Position numbers and translations under genes: made by a program. Shown in pieces: positions 8,425 to 22,566 of a stretch of DNA of 63,167 nt. Below the pieces are notes generated by a model, which did not search any database, was not told where the DNA came from, and saw nothing but the letters and a program-made list of their open reading frames with translations. This DNA comes from Candidatus Jordarchaeales archaeon (lineage in GTDB: Archaea; Asgardarchaeota; Jordiarchaeia; Jordiarchaeales; Freyrarchaeaceae): positions 1,027,636-1,090,802 of the forward strand of contig JAWAHN010000001.1 of NCBI GenBank assembly GCA_038889235.1, in the 5' to 3' direction. Every line of letters begins with the position of its first letter. Within the stretch, counting starts at the first letter, position 1.

Positions 8425-9319
8425 CCCCCCAAAGTTATTCTATTATGTTTACTTTTCATCAAATAGAGAATAAAAATTCTTTCAGCATTTTCCATTATCA
8501 TTACAGTTATTCATAACTAGAACACATCCTCTTTTAATTTCAAGAGGAATTTGCTCAGGGCTGCTGTAATGCCTACTTGTAAGGGTAGCATGCTGTAAAG
8601 TAATGGTTCGGTATATGGTGCTATGAGCCAAACGAGTAGGAGTAGTGGTAGGAACATAACGATTCCTGCCACTATGGTTACTCTGCTTTCAATTTCTAAA
8701 TTGTACCTTTGGTAATTTTCTTTGATTTTACTCCTAGCTTCCATTATTGCCAGTCTCCAGTCTGCATGTAGCTTCGCTGGCTTAAGTAGCATGTAACCCT
8801 GCTTTCTAAGTACTTTTAGGGGGGTTTTTTCGATTATGTCCAAAAAAGATTCATCGGCGCTCTCGCTTCCAAACAAAATATCCTTCAACTTCTTTTTGAA
8901 AAAGGATGCTATCACTTGATCTTCAAGTTCCGCTAATATTTCAAACGCATTATGGATGTTTCCAGTCGCGGCTTCTGAAAACAAGAACGTTTCTAGAATA
9001 ATATCTGCATACTGGATGTATCTTGTTTTCAAACCTTTCATTTCTCCCAAGAAAAGAAAGATAGGTAAATTGAATGAGATTAAGAACATGCTAACTGAAA
9101 TTGTTGTTGCTAATAAGTAGTCTTTCTTGAAAGCTACCGTGCACATGAAAGTGCCCACACTTACGATAAGGCCTATAATCAAGCATCCACCGTAGAGTTC
9201 TCCTCCACTAATCTTATACTCTTCTAAAACTAACCTAAATTCGTCTTCAAGTTCCTTCTCGATTTTCTTTTTTATCCGTGCTGGAACTAGGACTGATAGT
9301 GTTCGACACAACTTAATTA

Positions 9320-11557
<2,238 letters not shown>

Positions 11558-11728
11558 AAGATGCTTAAAGCGCTTACCCGCCCAAAAAGAATTTATACTT
11601 TGCACCCATTTTTTTCCTGAAGCCACCGTTACATTAAAAAGTTTTGCATGTAGTAACAAATGCATGGAGCGCACTTCTACTAACAGCCTTAATTTGTTTT
11701 TAAAGAAATTTCGAATTGAGGTGGATCT

Positions 11729-14700
11729 ATGTCTAATAGTTATCTGACAAATGAGGACAGATGGGTCCTCGTCGAAGCTTTTATCGAAGAAAAAGGCTTG
11801 GTCCGCCAGCACCTTGCATCTTACAATGACTTCGTAGAACATGGCATGCAAGCAGTGGTAAACGAAGTTGGCAAGATCGAGATAGAAGGAGAAGACTATT
11901 ACGTAAAACTGGGAAAGATAGAAGTAGGCTATCCTCCAGCAATAAAGGAAGCTGACGGTTCCCGCAACTTAATAACCCCCGCCGAGGCAAGGATAAGAAA
12001 CCTCACATACTCCGCCCCAATATACCTAGAAATGTCGGTAGTCTACAAGGTTGACGGGAGGGAGGTAGAAGAAGAACCTGTCCAAGTATACATAGGACAG
12101 CTGCCAATCATGTTAAAGTCTGTAAAATGCCCCCTGTCAACTATGAGCCGAGAAGAACTTATTGAAATAGGGGAAGATCCAGACGATCCTGGAGGATACT
12201 TCATAATAAATGGTTCAGAAAGGGTTCTCGTTACACAGGAAGACTTGGCTCCCAACAGAATTCTTGTAGAAGAAATGGATAAAGGAGGCCCTATCACTCA
12301 CGTAGCTAAAGTTTTCAGTACTGCAAGAGGCTTTAGGGCTCCAGTGACTATGGAACGGAGGCGAGACGGCACCATAAAAGTGTCGTTCCCAGCAATTCCT
12401 GGAAAAATACCTCTTGTGGTTTTGATGCGCGCTTTGGGATTAGTGACCGACCAACAAGTGGCAAGCACCATAGACTCGAGTGATCCCGAAATTCTGAATG
12501 AATTTATCCTCTCAATAGACGAGGCATCTTCAATTTCCACCAGAGAGGATGCACTCGACTACATAGGAAAACGTGTTGCTGTAGGTCAAACAAGGGAGTA
12601 CAGGATAAAGCGCGCAGAGCAAGTCCTAGACAAATACTTACTACCCCACATAGGAACAGATCCGGAGTCACGTTTGAAAAAAGCGTTTTACTTAGGTCAA
12701 ATGGCCCAACGACTCATTGAACTTGCACTTAAAAAGCGAGAGCCAGATGACAAGGACCACTATGCTAACAAGCGCCTTAAGTTAGCTGGTAGTTTACTGC
12801 TGAGCTTGTTTAGAGTTGCGTTCCTAAATCTTTGCAAAGACATAAAATACCAGCTAGAAAGAATGGCGACAAGAGGAAAGCGTCGCAGCATAGCGAACGC
12901 TGTTCGTGCAGATGTGATAACTGACAGGTTATACCACGCTCTGGCAACCGGGAACTGGGTGGGCGGCAAGTCCGGTGTAAGCCAACTCCTAGACCGAACA
13001 AACTACTTGGCTTCACTAAGCCACTTAAGGCGTGTCGTCTCCCCACTAAGCAGAAGTCAACCACATTTCGAAGCAAGAGACTTGCATCCGACTCACTGGG
13101 GGAAAGTCTGTCCCAATGAGACTCCTGAAGGACCAAATTGCGGTCTTGTGAAAAACCTCGCCCTGCTAGCATACATATCAGTAGGGATAGATGAAAGTGA
13201 GATCGAAAACAAGCTCATAGAACTAGGTCTCCGCCCAATAGAAGAGCTCGGAAGAATAGCTGGTGTTGAAGGCGCCAAAGTATTCTTAAACGGAAGGCTT
13301 GTCGGCTTCCACAGCGACCCAGAACTGCTTGTTAAACGTATCAGGGAGCTCAGAAGATCGAATATTATACATGACGAAGTAAACGTGGCATATTACGAAG
13401 ACGCCAATGAAGTTCAAATCAATTGTGATGCAGGACGGGCAAGACGCCCATACATTATAGTTGAGAACGGGACTCCGAGGCTTAAACCAGAACACGTGGA
13501 AAAGCTGAAAAGAAAGGAATGGACGTTTTCAGATCTGGTTAGACGAGGAATAGTTGAATACCTCGACGCGGAGGAGGAGGAAAACTCCCGCGTAGCTCTA
13601 AACTTGGAAGATATTGACGAGGAAACCACTCACCTAGAAATTATGCCGACAACGATTTTAGGAATTTCTGCCGGAATAATCCCCTATGCTGAACACAACC
13701 AGAGTCCAAGAAACACCTACGAAGCAGGTATGGCCAAGCAAGCCCTAGGACTTTTCGCCTCAAACTACAAGCTTAGAATGGATACAAGATCTCATATCTT
13801 ACACTACCCACAAACCCCAATAGTTACTACTAAGGTCGGCAAGCTATCTGGCTTTGAAAAAAGGCCTGCAGGGCAGAACTTCATAGTTGCAGTCTTATCC
13901 TATGAAGGGTACAACATAGAAGATGCGCTCATAATAAATAAGGCGTCCATAGAGCGCGGCATAGGCCGCTCATTCTTCTTCAGGTGTTACGAGGCAGAGG
14001 AAAGAAAATATCCAGGAGGACAAGAGGACAGGTTTGAAATCCCCGATCAAAGTGTAAGAGGCTATAGGCAACCTGAAGTGTACAAGCGCCTATCCGAAGA
14101 CGGAATAGTAGAGCCCGAAACCGAAGTAGCAGGGGGCGAAGTGATAATAGGTAGGACTAGTCCACCGAGGTTCCTTGAAGAGCGAGCCGAATTCGAGGTC
14201 CTCTCACCAATAAGGCGAGAAACCTCAGTCAGCATAAGACACGGAGAAAAGGGAACAGTAGACACCGTCATACTCACGGAGACCATAGACGGAAACCGTC
14301 TCGTGAAAGTTAAGATACGCGACCAGAGGATACCCGAATTAGGAGATAAGTTTGCGACAAGGCATGGGCAAAAAGGAGTCATAGGCATGATAGTCCCACA
14401 GGAAGACATGCCTTTCACAGAAGACGGAATAGTCCCTGATTTAATAATAAACCCACATGCATTTCCGTCAAGGATGACCCTAGGGCAACTAATAGAGTCT
14501 CTTGCTGGAAAAGTAGGTTGCCTAGCGGGAAGAAAAGTAGACGGAACAACATTCTGCGGAGAAAAACCCGAAGACCTATGCGAAGAACTCAAACGCTTAG
14601 GATTTAAGTACAACGGGAAGGAAGTAATGTATAACGGTATCACAGGCGAAAAATACGAAGTAGACATATTCATAGGCGTTGTCTACTACCAGAAGTTACA

Positions 14701-15076
14701 CCACATGGTAGCAGACAAAATGCACGCTCGCTCAAGAGGCCCCATACAAATACTGACTAGGCAGCCAACTGAGGGCAGAGCTAGAGAAGGCGGATTAAGA
14801 TTCGGAGAAATGGAACGCGACTGCCTTATAGGAATGGGCGCGGCACTACTACTCAAAGAAAAGCTTGTAGACGAGTCGGACAGGACGGAAATCTACGTCT
14901 GTGAAGAATGCGGTGGCCTAGCGGTCCAGACGCAAAACAAGAAGCTCTACTGCCCGCTGTGCGGCGAAAAAGTCCGCATATCAAAAGCGGTAGTAAGCTA
15001 CGCGTTCAAACTACTAATCCAGGAAATGATGTCGATGTGCATATTCCCAAGGCTAAAACTAGAAAGCATAATTTAG
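11729..15076 (+). CDS. rpoB: DNA-directed RNA polymerase subunit B, unsplit
   Basis: 1115 residues, the length of the fused B''+B' chain; many Euryarchaeota have it split. Conserved blocks are present: [14 protein letters not shown], the rifampicin-pocket region, [45 protein letters not shown] and the C-terminal zinc site CEECGG...CPLCGEK near residue 1057, ending [12 protein letters not shown]. Start ATG after GAGGTGG. Unusually it is not beside rpoA' or rpoH: the neighbours are a DUF151 gene and a convergent Lrp gene whose stop lies 1 base from this one. RpoA'' is encoded 35 kb away. Confidence 0.97.
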   Translation: MSNSYLTNEDRWVLVEAFIEEKGLVRQHLASYNDFVEHGMQAVVNEVGKIEIEGEDYYVKLGKIEVGYPPAIKEADGSRNLITPAEARIRNLTYSAPIYLEMSVVYKVDGREVEEEPVQVYIGQLPIMLKSVKCPLSTMSREELIEIGEDPDDPGGYFIINGSERVLVTQEDLAPNRILVEEMDKGGPITHVAKVFSTARGFRAPVTMERRRDGTIKVSFPAIPGKIPLVVLMRALGLVTDQQVASTIDSSDPEILNEFILSIDEASSISTREDALDYIGKRVAVGQTREYRIKRAEQVLDKYLLPHIGTDPESRLKKAFYLGQMAQRLIELALKKREPDDKDHYANKRLKLAGSLLLSLFRVAFLNLCKDIKYQLERMATRGKRRSIANAVRADVITDRLYHALATGNWVGGKSGVSQLLDRTNYLASLSHLRRVVSPLSRSQPHFEARDLHPTHWGKVCPNETPEGPNCGLVKNLALLAYISVGIDESEIENKLIELGLRPIEELGRIAGVEGAKVFLNGRLVGFHSDPELLVKRIRELRRSNIIHDEVNVAYYEDANEVQINCDAGRARRPYIIVENGTPRLKPEHVEKLKRKEWTFSDLVRRGIVEYLDAEEEENSRVALNLEDIDEETTHLEIMPTTILGISAGIIPYAEHNQSPRNTYEAGMAKQALGLFASNYKLRMDTRSHILHYPQTPIVTTKVGKLSGFEKRPAGQNFIVAVLSYEGYNIEDALIINKASIERGIGRSFFFRCYEAEERKYPGGQEDRFEIPDQSVRGYRQPEVYKRLSEDGIVEPETEVAGGEVIIGRTSPPRFLEERAEFEVLSPIRRETSVSIRHGEKGTVDTVILTETIDGNRLVKVKIRDQRIPELGDKFATRHGQKGVIGMIVPQEDMPFTEDGIVPDLIINPHAFPSRMTLGQLIESLAGKVGCLAGRKVDGTTFCGEKPEDLCEELKRLGFKYNGKEVMYNGITGEKYEVDIFIGVVYYQKLHHMVADKMHARSRGPIQILTRQPTEGRAREGGLRFGEMERDCLIGMGAALLLKEKLVDESDRTEIYVCEECGGLAVQTQNKKLYCPLCGEKVRISKAVVSYAFKLLIQEMMSMCIFPRLKLESII

Positions 15077-15077
15077 C

Positions 15078-15530
15078 CTAGAAGCCGATCTTACTTTTAC
15101 TTTCTCCAACTATAACTGAACGCACACCCCTAACCCCTTCAAGCATGGCCACTTTATTTTGCATAAATGAGAAAAACTCATCAATTCCTTCAGTTCTAAC
15201 AAACACTACAGCGCACGGCTCCCCCCCAACACCCACAAAAACATCGCTAACTTCAGAAAAAGAGTAAAGCTTTTCGGAAACATAACTAATTCTTCCAGGG
15301 TCAACGTCTATTATGAGAACAGCCAAAAACTCAAAACCCAACTTTTTCCAATCCACCTCAACAGTAAACTTCCTGATGACCCCTCGCTTCACTAGTTTCT
15401 TAATTCTATTCGCAACGGTTCCGGCACTAACCCCAACCATTATGGAGATTTCACTAAAACTCTTCCTTCCGTCATTAAGAAGGATTGAAATAATCTTACG
15501 GTCAACATCATCAATTTTCTCATCTGGCAT
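15078..15530 (-). CDS. Lrp/AsnC family transcriptional regulator
   Basis: 150 residues with an N-terminal helix-turn-helix (DDVDRKIISILLNDGRKSF, VSAGTVANRIKKLVKRGVI) and a C-terminal RAM/ASNC ligand-binding domain (FLAVLIIDVDPGRI, GGEPCAVVFVRT, VRGVRSVIVGES). Such proteins are dimers or octamers that sense amino acids or related metabolites. Start ATG after GAGGGTTAAGGT. The target cannot be read from the sequence. It is convergent with rpoB, leaving almost no room for separate terminators. Confidence 0.88.
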   Translation of the reverse strand: MPDEKIDDVDRKIISILLNDGRKSFSEISIMVGVSAGTVANRIKKLVKRGVIRKFTVEVDWKKLGFEFLAVLIIDVDPGRISYVSEKLYSFSEVSDVFVGVGGEPCAVVFVRTEGIDEFFSFMQNKVAMLEGVRGVRSVIVGESKSKIGF

Positions 15531-15640
15531 ACCTTAACCCTCTCCGTTAGAAATCTCCTCAAAACGACAGAACTAATGTTGATAAAAGGTAATTATATTT
15601 CTCTTTTCTCCTAACAAGCTTTTATAAAACTTCAATAACC

Positions 15641-15656
15641 TTTTTTTAATAAAAAA
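15641..15656. terminator. T-run terminator for tRNA-Lys and possibly rpoB direction
   Basis: Seven T followed by AATAAAAAA gives T-runs on both strands. On the reverse strand it lies about 9 bases past the tRNA-Lys 3' end, where archaeal transcription commonly stops at oligo-T. Confidence 0.45.
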
Positions 15657-15664
15657 GAGGTTTA

Positions 15665-15797
15665 CGGGCTGGGCGGGATTTGAACCCGCGGCCGCCGGGT
15701 TAAAAGCTTCGCCCGTTTTTATTTGTCCGGCGCTTTAGGCGAGCCACGACTTTAGCTCTACCTAGTTCCCCGGCAGCTGCCTCTGAGCTACCAGCCC
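15665..15797 (-). tRNA. tRNA-Lys(TTT) with two non-canonical introns
   Basis: Acceptor GGGCTGG pairs with CCAGCCC, the T-arm is GCGGG-TTCAAAT-CCCGC, the discriminator is G and no CCA is encoded. Removing 15735-15776 (42 nt, D-arm) and 15708-15726 (19 nt) gives a 72-nt tRNA with D-arm GCTC-AGAGGCA-GAGC and a perfect anticodon stem CCGGG/CCCGG around CTTTTAA. Intron 1 has a bulge-helix-bulge central helix AGGC/GCCT. Intron 2 has CGCC/GGCG with bulges GGA and AAG and sits in the anticodon stem (30/31), not at 37/38. Boundaries are by eye. Confidence 0.88.
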
Positions 15798-15920
15798 ACT
15801 CGGGTCTAATGTTTACACCTCTCTCCCTTATATTTTTCGGTGAACCCGCGTTGTCACCTCTCAGAAAAACTTTTATCCGCATTCGTGTGTCTTGTCTTTC
15901 GTCTTTTGGGGGTTTTAGGG

Positions 15921-16436
15921 TTGCAGGAGACCGAATTAGTTGAGCGGTGGGTCAAAGTCCTACTTTCTTGTGTAGTTGCTTCATCTTTCAGTATCACATT
16001 TGCGCTTGCTGTTTACTCGCTTGAAGGTTTGTTTTTTTCGTTCCCACAATCCTTCTACGTGCTGTCATCCATAGGATGCTTTTCGTTCGCCCTCCTCCTG
16101 TTAGCATTTGCACACGTTTACTTTAAACGCGTGGAAAGAACCCTGCAAGAAAAAAGTGTTCTATTTCGAAGGGTGAAACAAGTTGGTTTGCAAATGCTCA
16201 AAATGGGCCTCTCATTTGCAAGCCTTTCTACACTACCCTTGGCATACCTGTTTTTACGTTCCTTTTTGCTTACCTCCAATTTAATTCAACTTACTGTACT
16301 TTACTTGCATCCACTTTACCTTTTACAACTCATACTTCCTATTGACGTTTACATTTCACGCCTGTTCTTCATTATATGTCTCTGCCCAGCATCTATTCTT
16401 CTACTCGAGGGATTAGTCCTCTACAAGAAAATGTAA
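15921..16436 (+). CDS. Four-helix membrane protein, unrecognised
   Basis: About 171 residues from TTG at 15921, which has GGGGG about 9 bases upstream; a longer frame opens at 15840 but begins close to tRNA-Lys. Four hydrophobic segments are visible: VLLSCVVASSFSITFALAV, VLSSIGCFSFALLLLAFAHVY, LSFASLSTLPLAYLFL and a C-terminal pair around LYLLQLILPIDVY and LFFIICLCPASILLLEGLVL. A basic loop (KRVERTLQEKSVLFRRVKQ) separates the second and third. No family recognised. It is convergent with cdc48. Confidence 0.5.
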   Translation: MQETELVERWVKVLLSCVVASSFSITFALAVYSLEGLFFSFPQSFYVLSSIGCFSFALLLLAFAHVYFKRVERTLQEKSVLFRRVKQVGLQMLKMGLSFASLSTLPLAYLFLRSFLLTSNLIQLTVLYLHPLYLLQLILPIDVYISRLFFIICLCPASILLLEGLVLYKKM

Positions 16437-16457
16437 GGAAGCTAAAAAGAGAAAGCC

Positions 16458-18767
<2,310 letters not shown>

Positions 18768-18882
18768 TTAACGTATTGTCTGCCCGCCCAAATAAACGCC
18801 GCTAACCTAGATAAGGGTAAACTCTTAAAAATAAGACCTCCAATAACTCTTAATCGAGCTGTTCGAGGTGGAAGGTGACTTT

Positions 18883-19893
18883 TTGTCTCTCCCCCACTAT
18901 GATACCTTAAGAAAAGATGCTGAAAGAAACCTTGAGGTAGGTAGATTCCTCAATGCAGCTAGGGAGTTTCGAGTTCTGTCGCTTGCGGCGGAAAAAGACG
19001 GAGTCTATGAGCTTGCAGGAGAGTTCGCAGCCAAATCCGGAGATTGCTGGCTTAAAATGGGTAAACATGCCGCCGCAGCGACCATGTACGAACATGCAGC
19101 AAAAAACTTTCATTTAGCAGGAAAGTTATCGCATGCAAAATCCTATTTCAAAAAAGCTTTTACAGAATTCCTTATAGCGTCGAAAATGCCTGAAACTTCC
19201 ACCTTAGATAAAGTGCTTTTCCTCGTTCGGGCGGCCAGATGCGTTTCCGCTCTCGGAGACCAACGTACTGCCAAAACTCTCTTTTCAAAGGCTTGCGATC
19301 TCTTAGTCAACTTTGTGCCCTCCTACTTCTCCAACGAGGATTATGCCTCTGCTATGTTACACTATCTTATCGTTATAAAGCTTTGTGAAGAGATGGACGA
19401 CAAAGAAAAAGCTTGTCAAGTTGGTTCCTCCTTACGTGAGCTTTCTATGCGTTTTCTGCGCTTAATATCTGAAAAATCAGTGGAAGAGCAAGACAAGTTC
19501 GTTCAAGACCTCCTAAAAAACTTGCTCAACAATCCTCTGTTAAAGGAAGTTTTGGGACAACTGCCTGTTTTGTTTCAAACTTTACTTACTATTGCACCCG
19601 AGTTTCAAAGTCTAAATGTCATCCAAGTTTTGCTAAACTCTTTGTCACCATATTCAAACCCGAACTCTACTACTGTAACGTTACATGAAACGTTTCATGA
19701 ATCACCCCAACAAGCTTCAGCATCGTATGTTTCTCCACAAAGCGAGCAAATCCTTAATTTACCCTTGTTACACACTAGAACGCCACCGGAAAAACCCACA
19801 GTAAACGGGCAAAGGATGAAATCAGAACAGTTCCCCTCACAAGATTCAACGAGTGGTAATTCGTTAGATGATTTAAAGCAGGAGGAGGGCTGA
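18883..19893 (+). CDS. TPR protein, alpha-SNAP-like
   Basis: About 336 residues. The N-terminal 120 residues are antiparallel helical repeats with alternating Ala-rich pairs (AAREFRVLSLAAEKDGVYELAGEFAAKSGDCWLKMGK, AAATMYEHAAKNFHLAGKL), the texture of alpha-SNAP-type TPR solenoids. A helical middle follows, then a low-complexity polar tail from about 265 rich in Ser, Thr, Pro and Gln. TTG at 18883 with GGAAGGTGA upstream is preferred to GTG at 18868. It is followed 8 bases later by the ACT-like gene, so they form an operon. Partner unknown; proximity to Cdc48 is suggestive only. Confidence 0.6.
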   Translation: MSLPHYDTLRKDAERNLEVGRFLNAAREFRVLSLAAEKDGVYELAGEFAAKSGDCWLKMGKHAAAATMYEHAAKNFHLAGKLSHAKSYFKKAFTEFLIASKMPETSTLDKVLFLVRAARCVSALGDQRTAKTLFSKACDLLVNFVPSYFSNEDYASAMLHYLIVIKLCEEMDDKEKACQVGSSLRELSMRFLRLISEKSVEEQDKFVQDLLKNLLNNPLLKEVLGQLPVLFQTLLTIAPEFQSLNVIQVLLNSLSPYSNPNSTTVTLHETFHESPQQASASYVSPQSEQILNLPLLHTRTPPEKPTVNGQRMKSEQFPSQDSTSGNSLDDLKQEEG

Positions 19894-19900
19894 CTAATTT

Positions 19901-20662
19901 ATGGAGTCTGATGCTTCCCAAAAATCTCTCTCTGTAGCTGAAGCAACAAGGCAAATAATTACAACTAAACCTTCAGTGATGGACTGCCTCCGGCAGGGCG
20001 TAATAAACTTCTCAGCACTAGCGGAATCCATCAAGAACCAAGTTGCAGCGCTCTGTGGGCGCAAATCTGTCAACGTCGACTCAATAAAAATGGCGCTAAT
20101 GCGTTACTCGGAGGAGCTCAAACGCAAGAAGCAGATAATTGAGCAGCAGGTATCTGACATAATATGCAAAAGCATACTTGAATTGAAAAACGATGTAGCC
20201 GTCTTAATCATAAGGCCAGCGTCACTTCTCTCATATTTGGACAAAATAGTGAAGCTTGTTGAGTCATCGCGCTTCCTCCAAGTGACACAAAGCGCGTCAG
20301 CGCTCACGGTAGTAACTGACCTGGAAACCAAGTCAAAGATACTTGAAATAGTAGAAAAGAAAAATGTGATAGAAATCTTAGACGACCAGTCTGCAATAAT
20401 TATCATAAGCCCCCCACAAATAATAGAAGTGCCGGGAGTTATCTCTTACATTACCGACTTGTTAGCCGGCAACAATGTTAACATCACTCAGATAATATCA
20501 TGTTACACTGACACCATTTTGATTGTAAAAAGGAGTGACGCCCTTAGAGCTTACAAGTTAATTGAAGATCGCATACTGTTTTTGCGAAAACTAACATCTC
20601 ACTCTAAAGAAGGTTCTAAGGAACTAACTACTGCCTTGCCCCACAATAACTACAGATCATAA
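19901..20662 (+). CDS. Helical N-terminus plus tandem ACT-like domains
   Basis: 253 residues. Residues 1-85 are helical (ATRQIITTKPSVMDCLRQGVINFSALAESIKNQVA), resembling a small DNA- or protein-binding helical domain. The rest contains ACT-like beta-alpha-beta units, best seen in VPGVISYITDLLAGNNVNITQIISCYTDTILIVKRSDALRAYKLI. Such domains bind amino acids or nucleotides allosterically. The 3' end overlaps the convergent zinc-ribbon gene by 35 bases. GGAGGG lies about 12 bases before the ATG. No enzyme domain is seen, so a regulatory role is an inference. Confidence 0.55.
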   Translation: MESDASQKSLSVAEATRQIITTKPSVMDCLRQGVINFSALAESIKNQVAALCGRKSVNVDSIKMALMRYSEELKRKKQIIEQQVSDIICKSILELKNDVAVLIIRPASLLSYLDKIVKLVESSRFLQVTQSASALTVVTDLETKSKILEIVEKKNVIEILDDQSAIIIISPPQIIEVPGVISYITDLLAGNNVNITQIISCYTDTILIVKRSDALRAYKLIEDRILFLRKLTSHSKEGSKELTTALPHNNYRS

Positions 20663-21518
20663 GATACTCCGGTATCTCCTCTCCACAGACACCACACCTC
20701 TTGTATCCTGGCCTAGTTGGCGCCTTCACATCTTTTTCCTTCAGCGCTGCAAAGAACGTTACCTTGGTTTCAACTGAACGGGGCTTAGGTGTTATCTGAG
20801 TGGCTTGAGATATTACTCCTTCACTTTGAATGTACTCGTCTCCTTCAATTTTCCCTGGGAGCCTTCCGCTCTGAATTAACGCAGATAAAACTTGCCTTAT
20901 GCGCTCTGCGCTCTCTCCGACACGCCAGGCAATATCACTAATGCTCATCCTTCCATAAACATTCTCTGAATCTATTACGGTGATACTTGTACTTTCCCTC
21001 ACTCCTACACCCTCCTCACTTTTCACTTCTACCGCTTCCCGCTTCACTCCTTCCTCTTCCATTTGTAATGGCGCCTCTTCCTCAACTATTTCCCAACCTT
21101 CCACTTCAACTGTTTCTTGAGACTCCTCACGGACTTTAGTCGCCTTCAAAACCTCAAGTAATTCCCTAACTAACTGGTCTTCCTCCTCGGTGTATTCCGC
21201 TTTTATCTTACTCCACTCCTCTTCAACTTCTTCATACCTTCCTTCAAACATTCGTAGCCCTATATCTGCGAACACCCTCCTATGGTCCGAAACACCGTGT
21301 TTCTGACAAATTTCGATAGCTTTTTCGACGTACTTTTTACCCTCCTTGTCTTCGGCGAGCAGACTGTACATCCCTGCCAGTGTGTAGAAGTCTACCGCTA
21401 CATCGTATATTCCTTCCTCCACAAGTATCTTGGCTGTGTCCTCGTAATACGCCACTTTCTTCCTTGCTTCCTCACTCCTCTCCTCAACCAACTTTACATC
21501 TTCCTCCAAGAGAATCAT
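20628..21518 (-). CDS. TPR plus PCI-like winged helix plus zinc-ribbon protein
   Basis: 296 residues in four parts: helical TPR-like N-terminus (about 1-125), an acidic Glu-rich linker (about 125-185), a winged helix RMSISDIAWRVGESAERIRQVLSALIQSGRLPGKIEGDEYI that resembles the PCI-domain winged helix, and a C-terminal zinc ribbon CGVCGEEIPEYLMICSYCGA. The combination recalls scaffold subunits such as those of the proteasome lid or COP9 signalosome, but only at the level of architecture. It lies upstream-divergent in a group of TPR genes. No catalytic residues are seen. Confidence 0.6.
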   Translation of the reverse strand: MILLEEDVKLVEERSEEARKKVAYYEDTAKILVEEGIYDVAVDFYTLAGMYSLLAEDKEGKKYVEKAIEICQKHGVSDHRRVFADIGLRMFEGRYEEVEEEWSKIKAEYTEEEDQLVRELLEVLKATKVREESQETVEVEGWEIVEEEAPLQMEEEGVKREAVEVKSEEGVGVRESTSITVIDSENVYGRMSISDIAWRVGESAERIRQVLSALIQSGRLPGKIEGDEYIQSEGVISQATQITPKPRSVETKVTFFAALKEKDVKAPTRPGYKRCGVCGEEIPEYLMICSYCGARQ

Positions 21519-21676
21519 GCGTTCTTTAGTTTAAAGCTTGTATTACCCCTTATATAAACCATTTTTGAGCTTAAAATAGGGATTCCAAGCAGTAATTCGT
21601 GGTCCTTCGTATTTCTAAGATACGGGAATTTTTTCGTTCGTCTTAACATTTATCTAAAAATAGAATTAAGACTCCG

Positions 21677-22426
21677 CTATGTTTGCAATAGTATCCCTTT
21701 GATTATCCTCTCCTCGGCCTCGTCAAGTTCTGGGGATATTTCTTCAACGAATTCCTCCACTTTAACCTCCCCGTAGATGAGTTTCCTAGTAACGTTGACA
21801 AACTTCTTAGTTTCCTCCTCTATACTCTCCTCCCTAGAAAGGGCGATAACTTTGTTAATCAACCCTTTCGCAGCTTCATGCTCTCCCAACGCCATGTAGC
21901 AGATAGCCGCCCAGCTCAAGTTTATGGCACCATAGTCGTAGTCTTTTTCGTCGCACCATATTTCCCCATATTGTTTGAAGTTCTCGGCTGCCAGTGTAAG
22001 CATTTCTACGTACTTATCTTTTTCTCTCACTTTCTTGTATATTACTGCAGCGCTGGCGTATGAAAGGGCGGCTGATCCAAGATTTCCCATTTCCTCAAGT
22101 TTTCTCCCCCTTCCGGCGTATATCTCGGCTGCGCTGTAAGCCAAACTCCTGTACTCGTCCTTTTTCCCCATTTTTTCATAGCATGCCGCCATTTCTTCAT
22201 AATCCCTCGCCGCTGAAACATCATACCCCAATTTAAGGTGTATTTCCAACGCCCTCGAGTATGCTTCTATAGCTTTTTCAAGCAAACCATGTTGCTTGTA
22301 GCAGTCTCCCGCCTCTTTCAGCGTATCTGCCGCTTTCTCGAGAAACTCCTGTCCTGCAACAGTGCTCGTAGCTTTTTTCGCATAATCCTCCGCTTTTCTG
22401 ATCTTTTGTTCACATTCCTCAACCAA
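21677..22426 (-). CDS. TPR protein, alpha-SNAP-like
   Basis: 249 residues, almost entirely helical repeats of TPR type: AADTLKEAGDCYKQHGLLEKAIEAYSRALEIHLKLG, ARDYEEMAACYEKMGKKDEYRSLAYSAAEIYAGRG, AALSYASAAVIYKKVREKDKYVEMLTLAAENFKQYG and NLSWAAICYMALGEHEAAKGLINKVIALS. This resembles alpha/gamma-SNAP solenoids. No signal peptide or membrane segment. Its neighbour in the same direction (20628-21518) also has TPR-like repeats, and a third TPR gene lies at 18.9 kb. Binding partner unknown. Confidence 0.65.
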   Translation of the reverse strand: MVEECEQKIRKAEDYAKKATSTVAGQEFLEKAADTLKEAGDCYKQHGLLEKAIEAYSRALEIHLKLGYDVSAARDYEEMAACYEKMGKKDEYRSLAYSAAEIYAGRGRKLEEMGNLGSAALSYASAAVIYKKVREKDKYVEMLTLAAENFKQYGEIWCDEKDYDYGAINLSWAAICYMALGEHEAAKGLINKVIALSREESIEEETKKFVNVTRKLIYGEVKVEEFVEEISPELDEAEERIIKGILLQT

Positions 22427-22566
22427 CTATTTTCCCCTCCCAGAGCAACTTTATTTCCGCTAAATCCATCCATTAATTTAAAACTTTCACACTTTTGTAT
22501 CAATTAGAACCACTTCCACATTAAATTGTTTTGTTGGATACGTTATTTTGAAATATAGTCCACTTC

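Noticed and set aside
14062-14673. 203-residue reverse frame inside rpoB
   Set aside because: Antisense shadow of conserved RpoB motifs; no start signal.
15700-15882. Short reverse frame over tRNA-Lys
   Set aside because: It is the tRNA gene and its introns read as protein.
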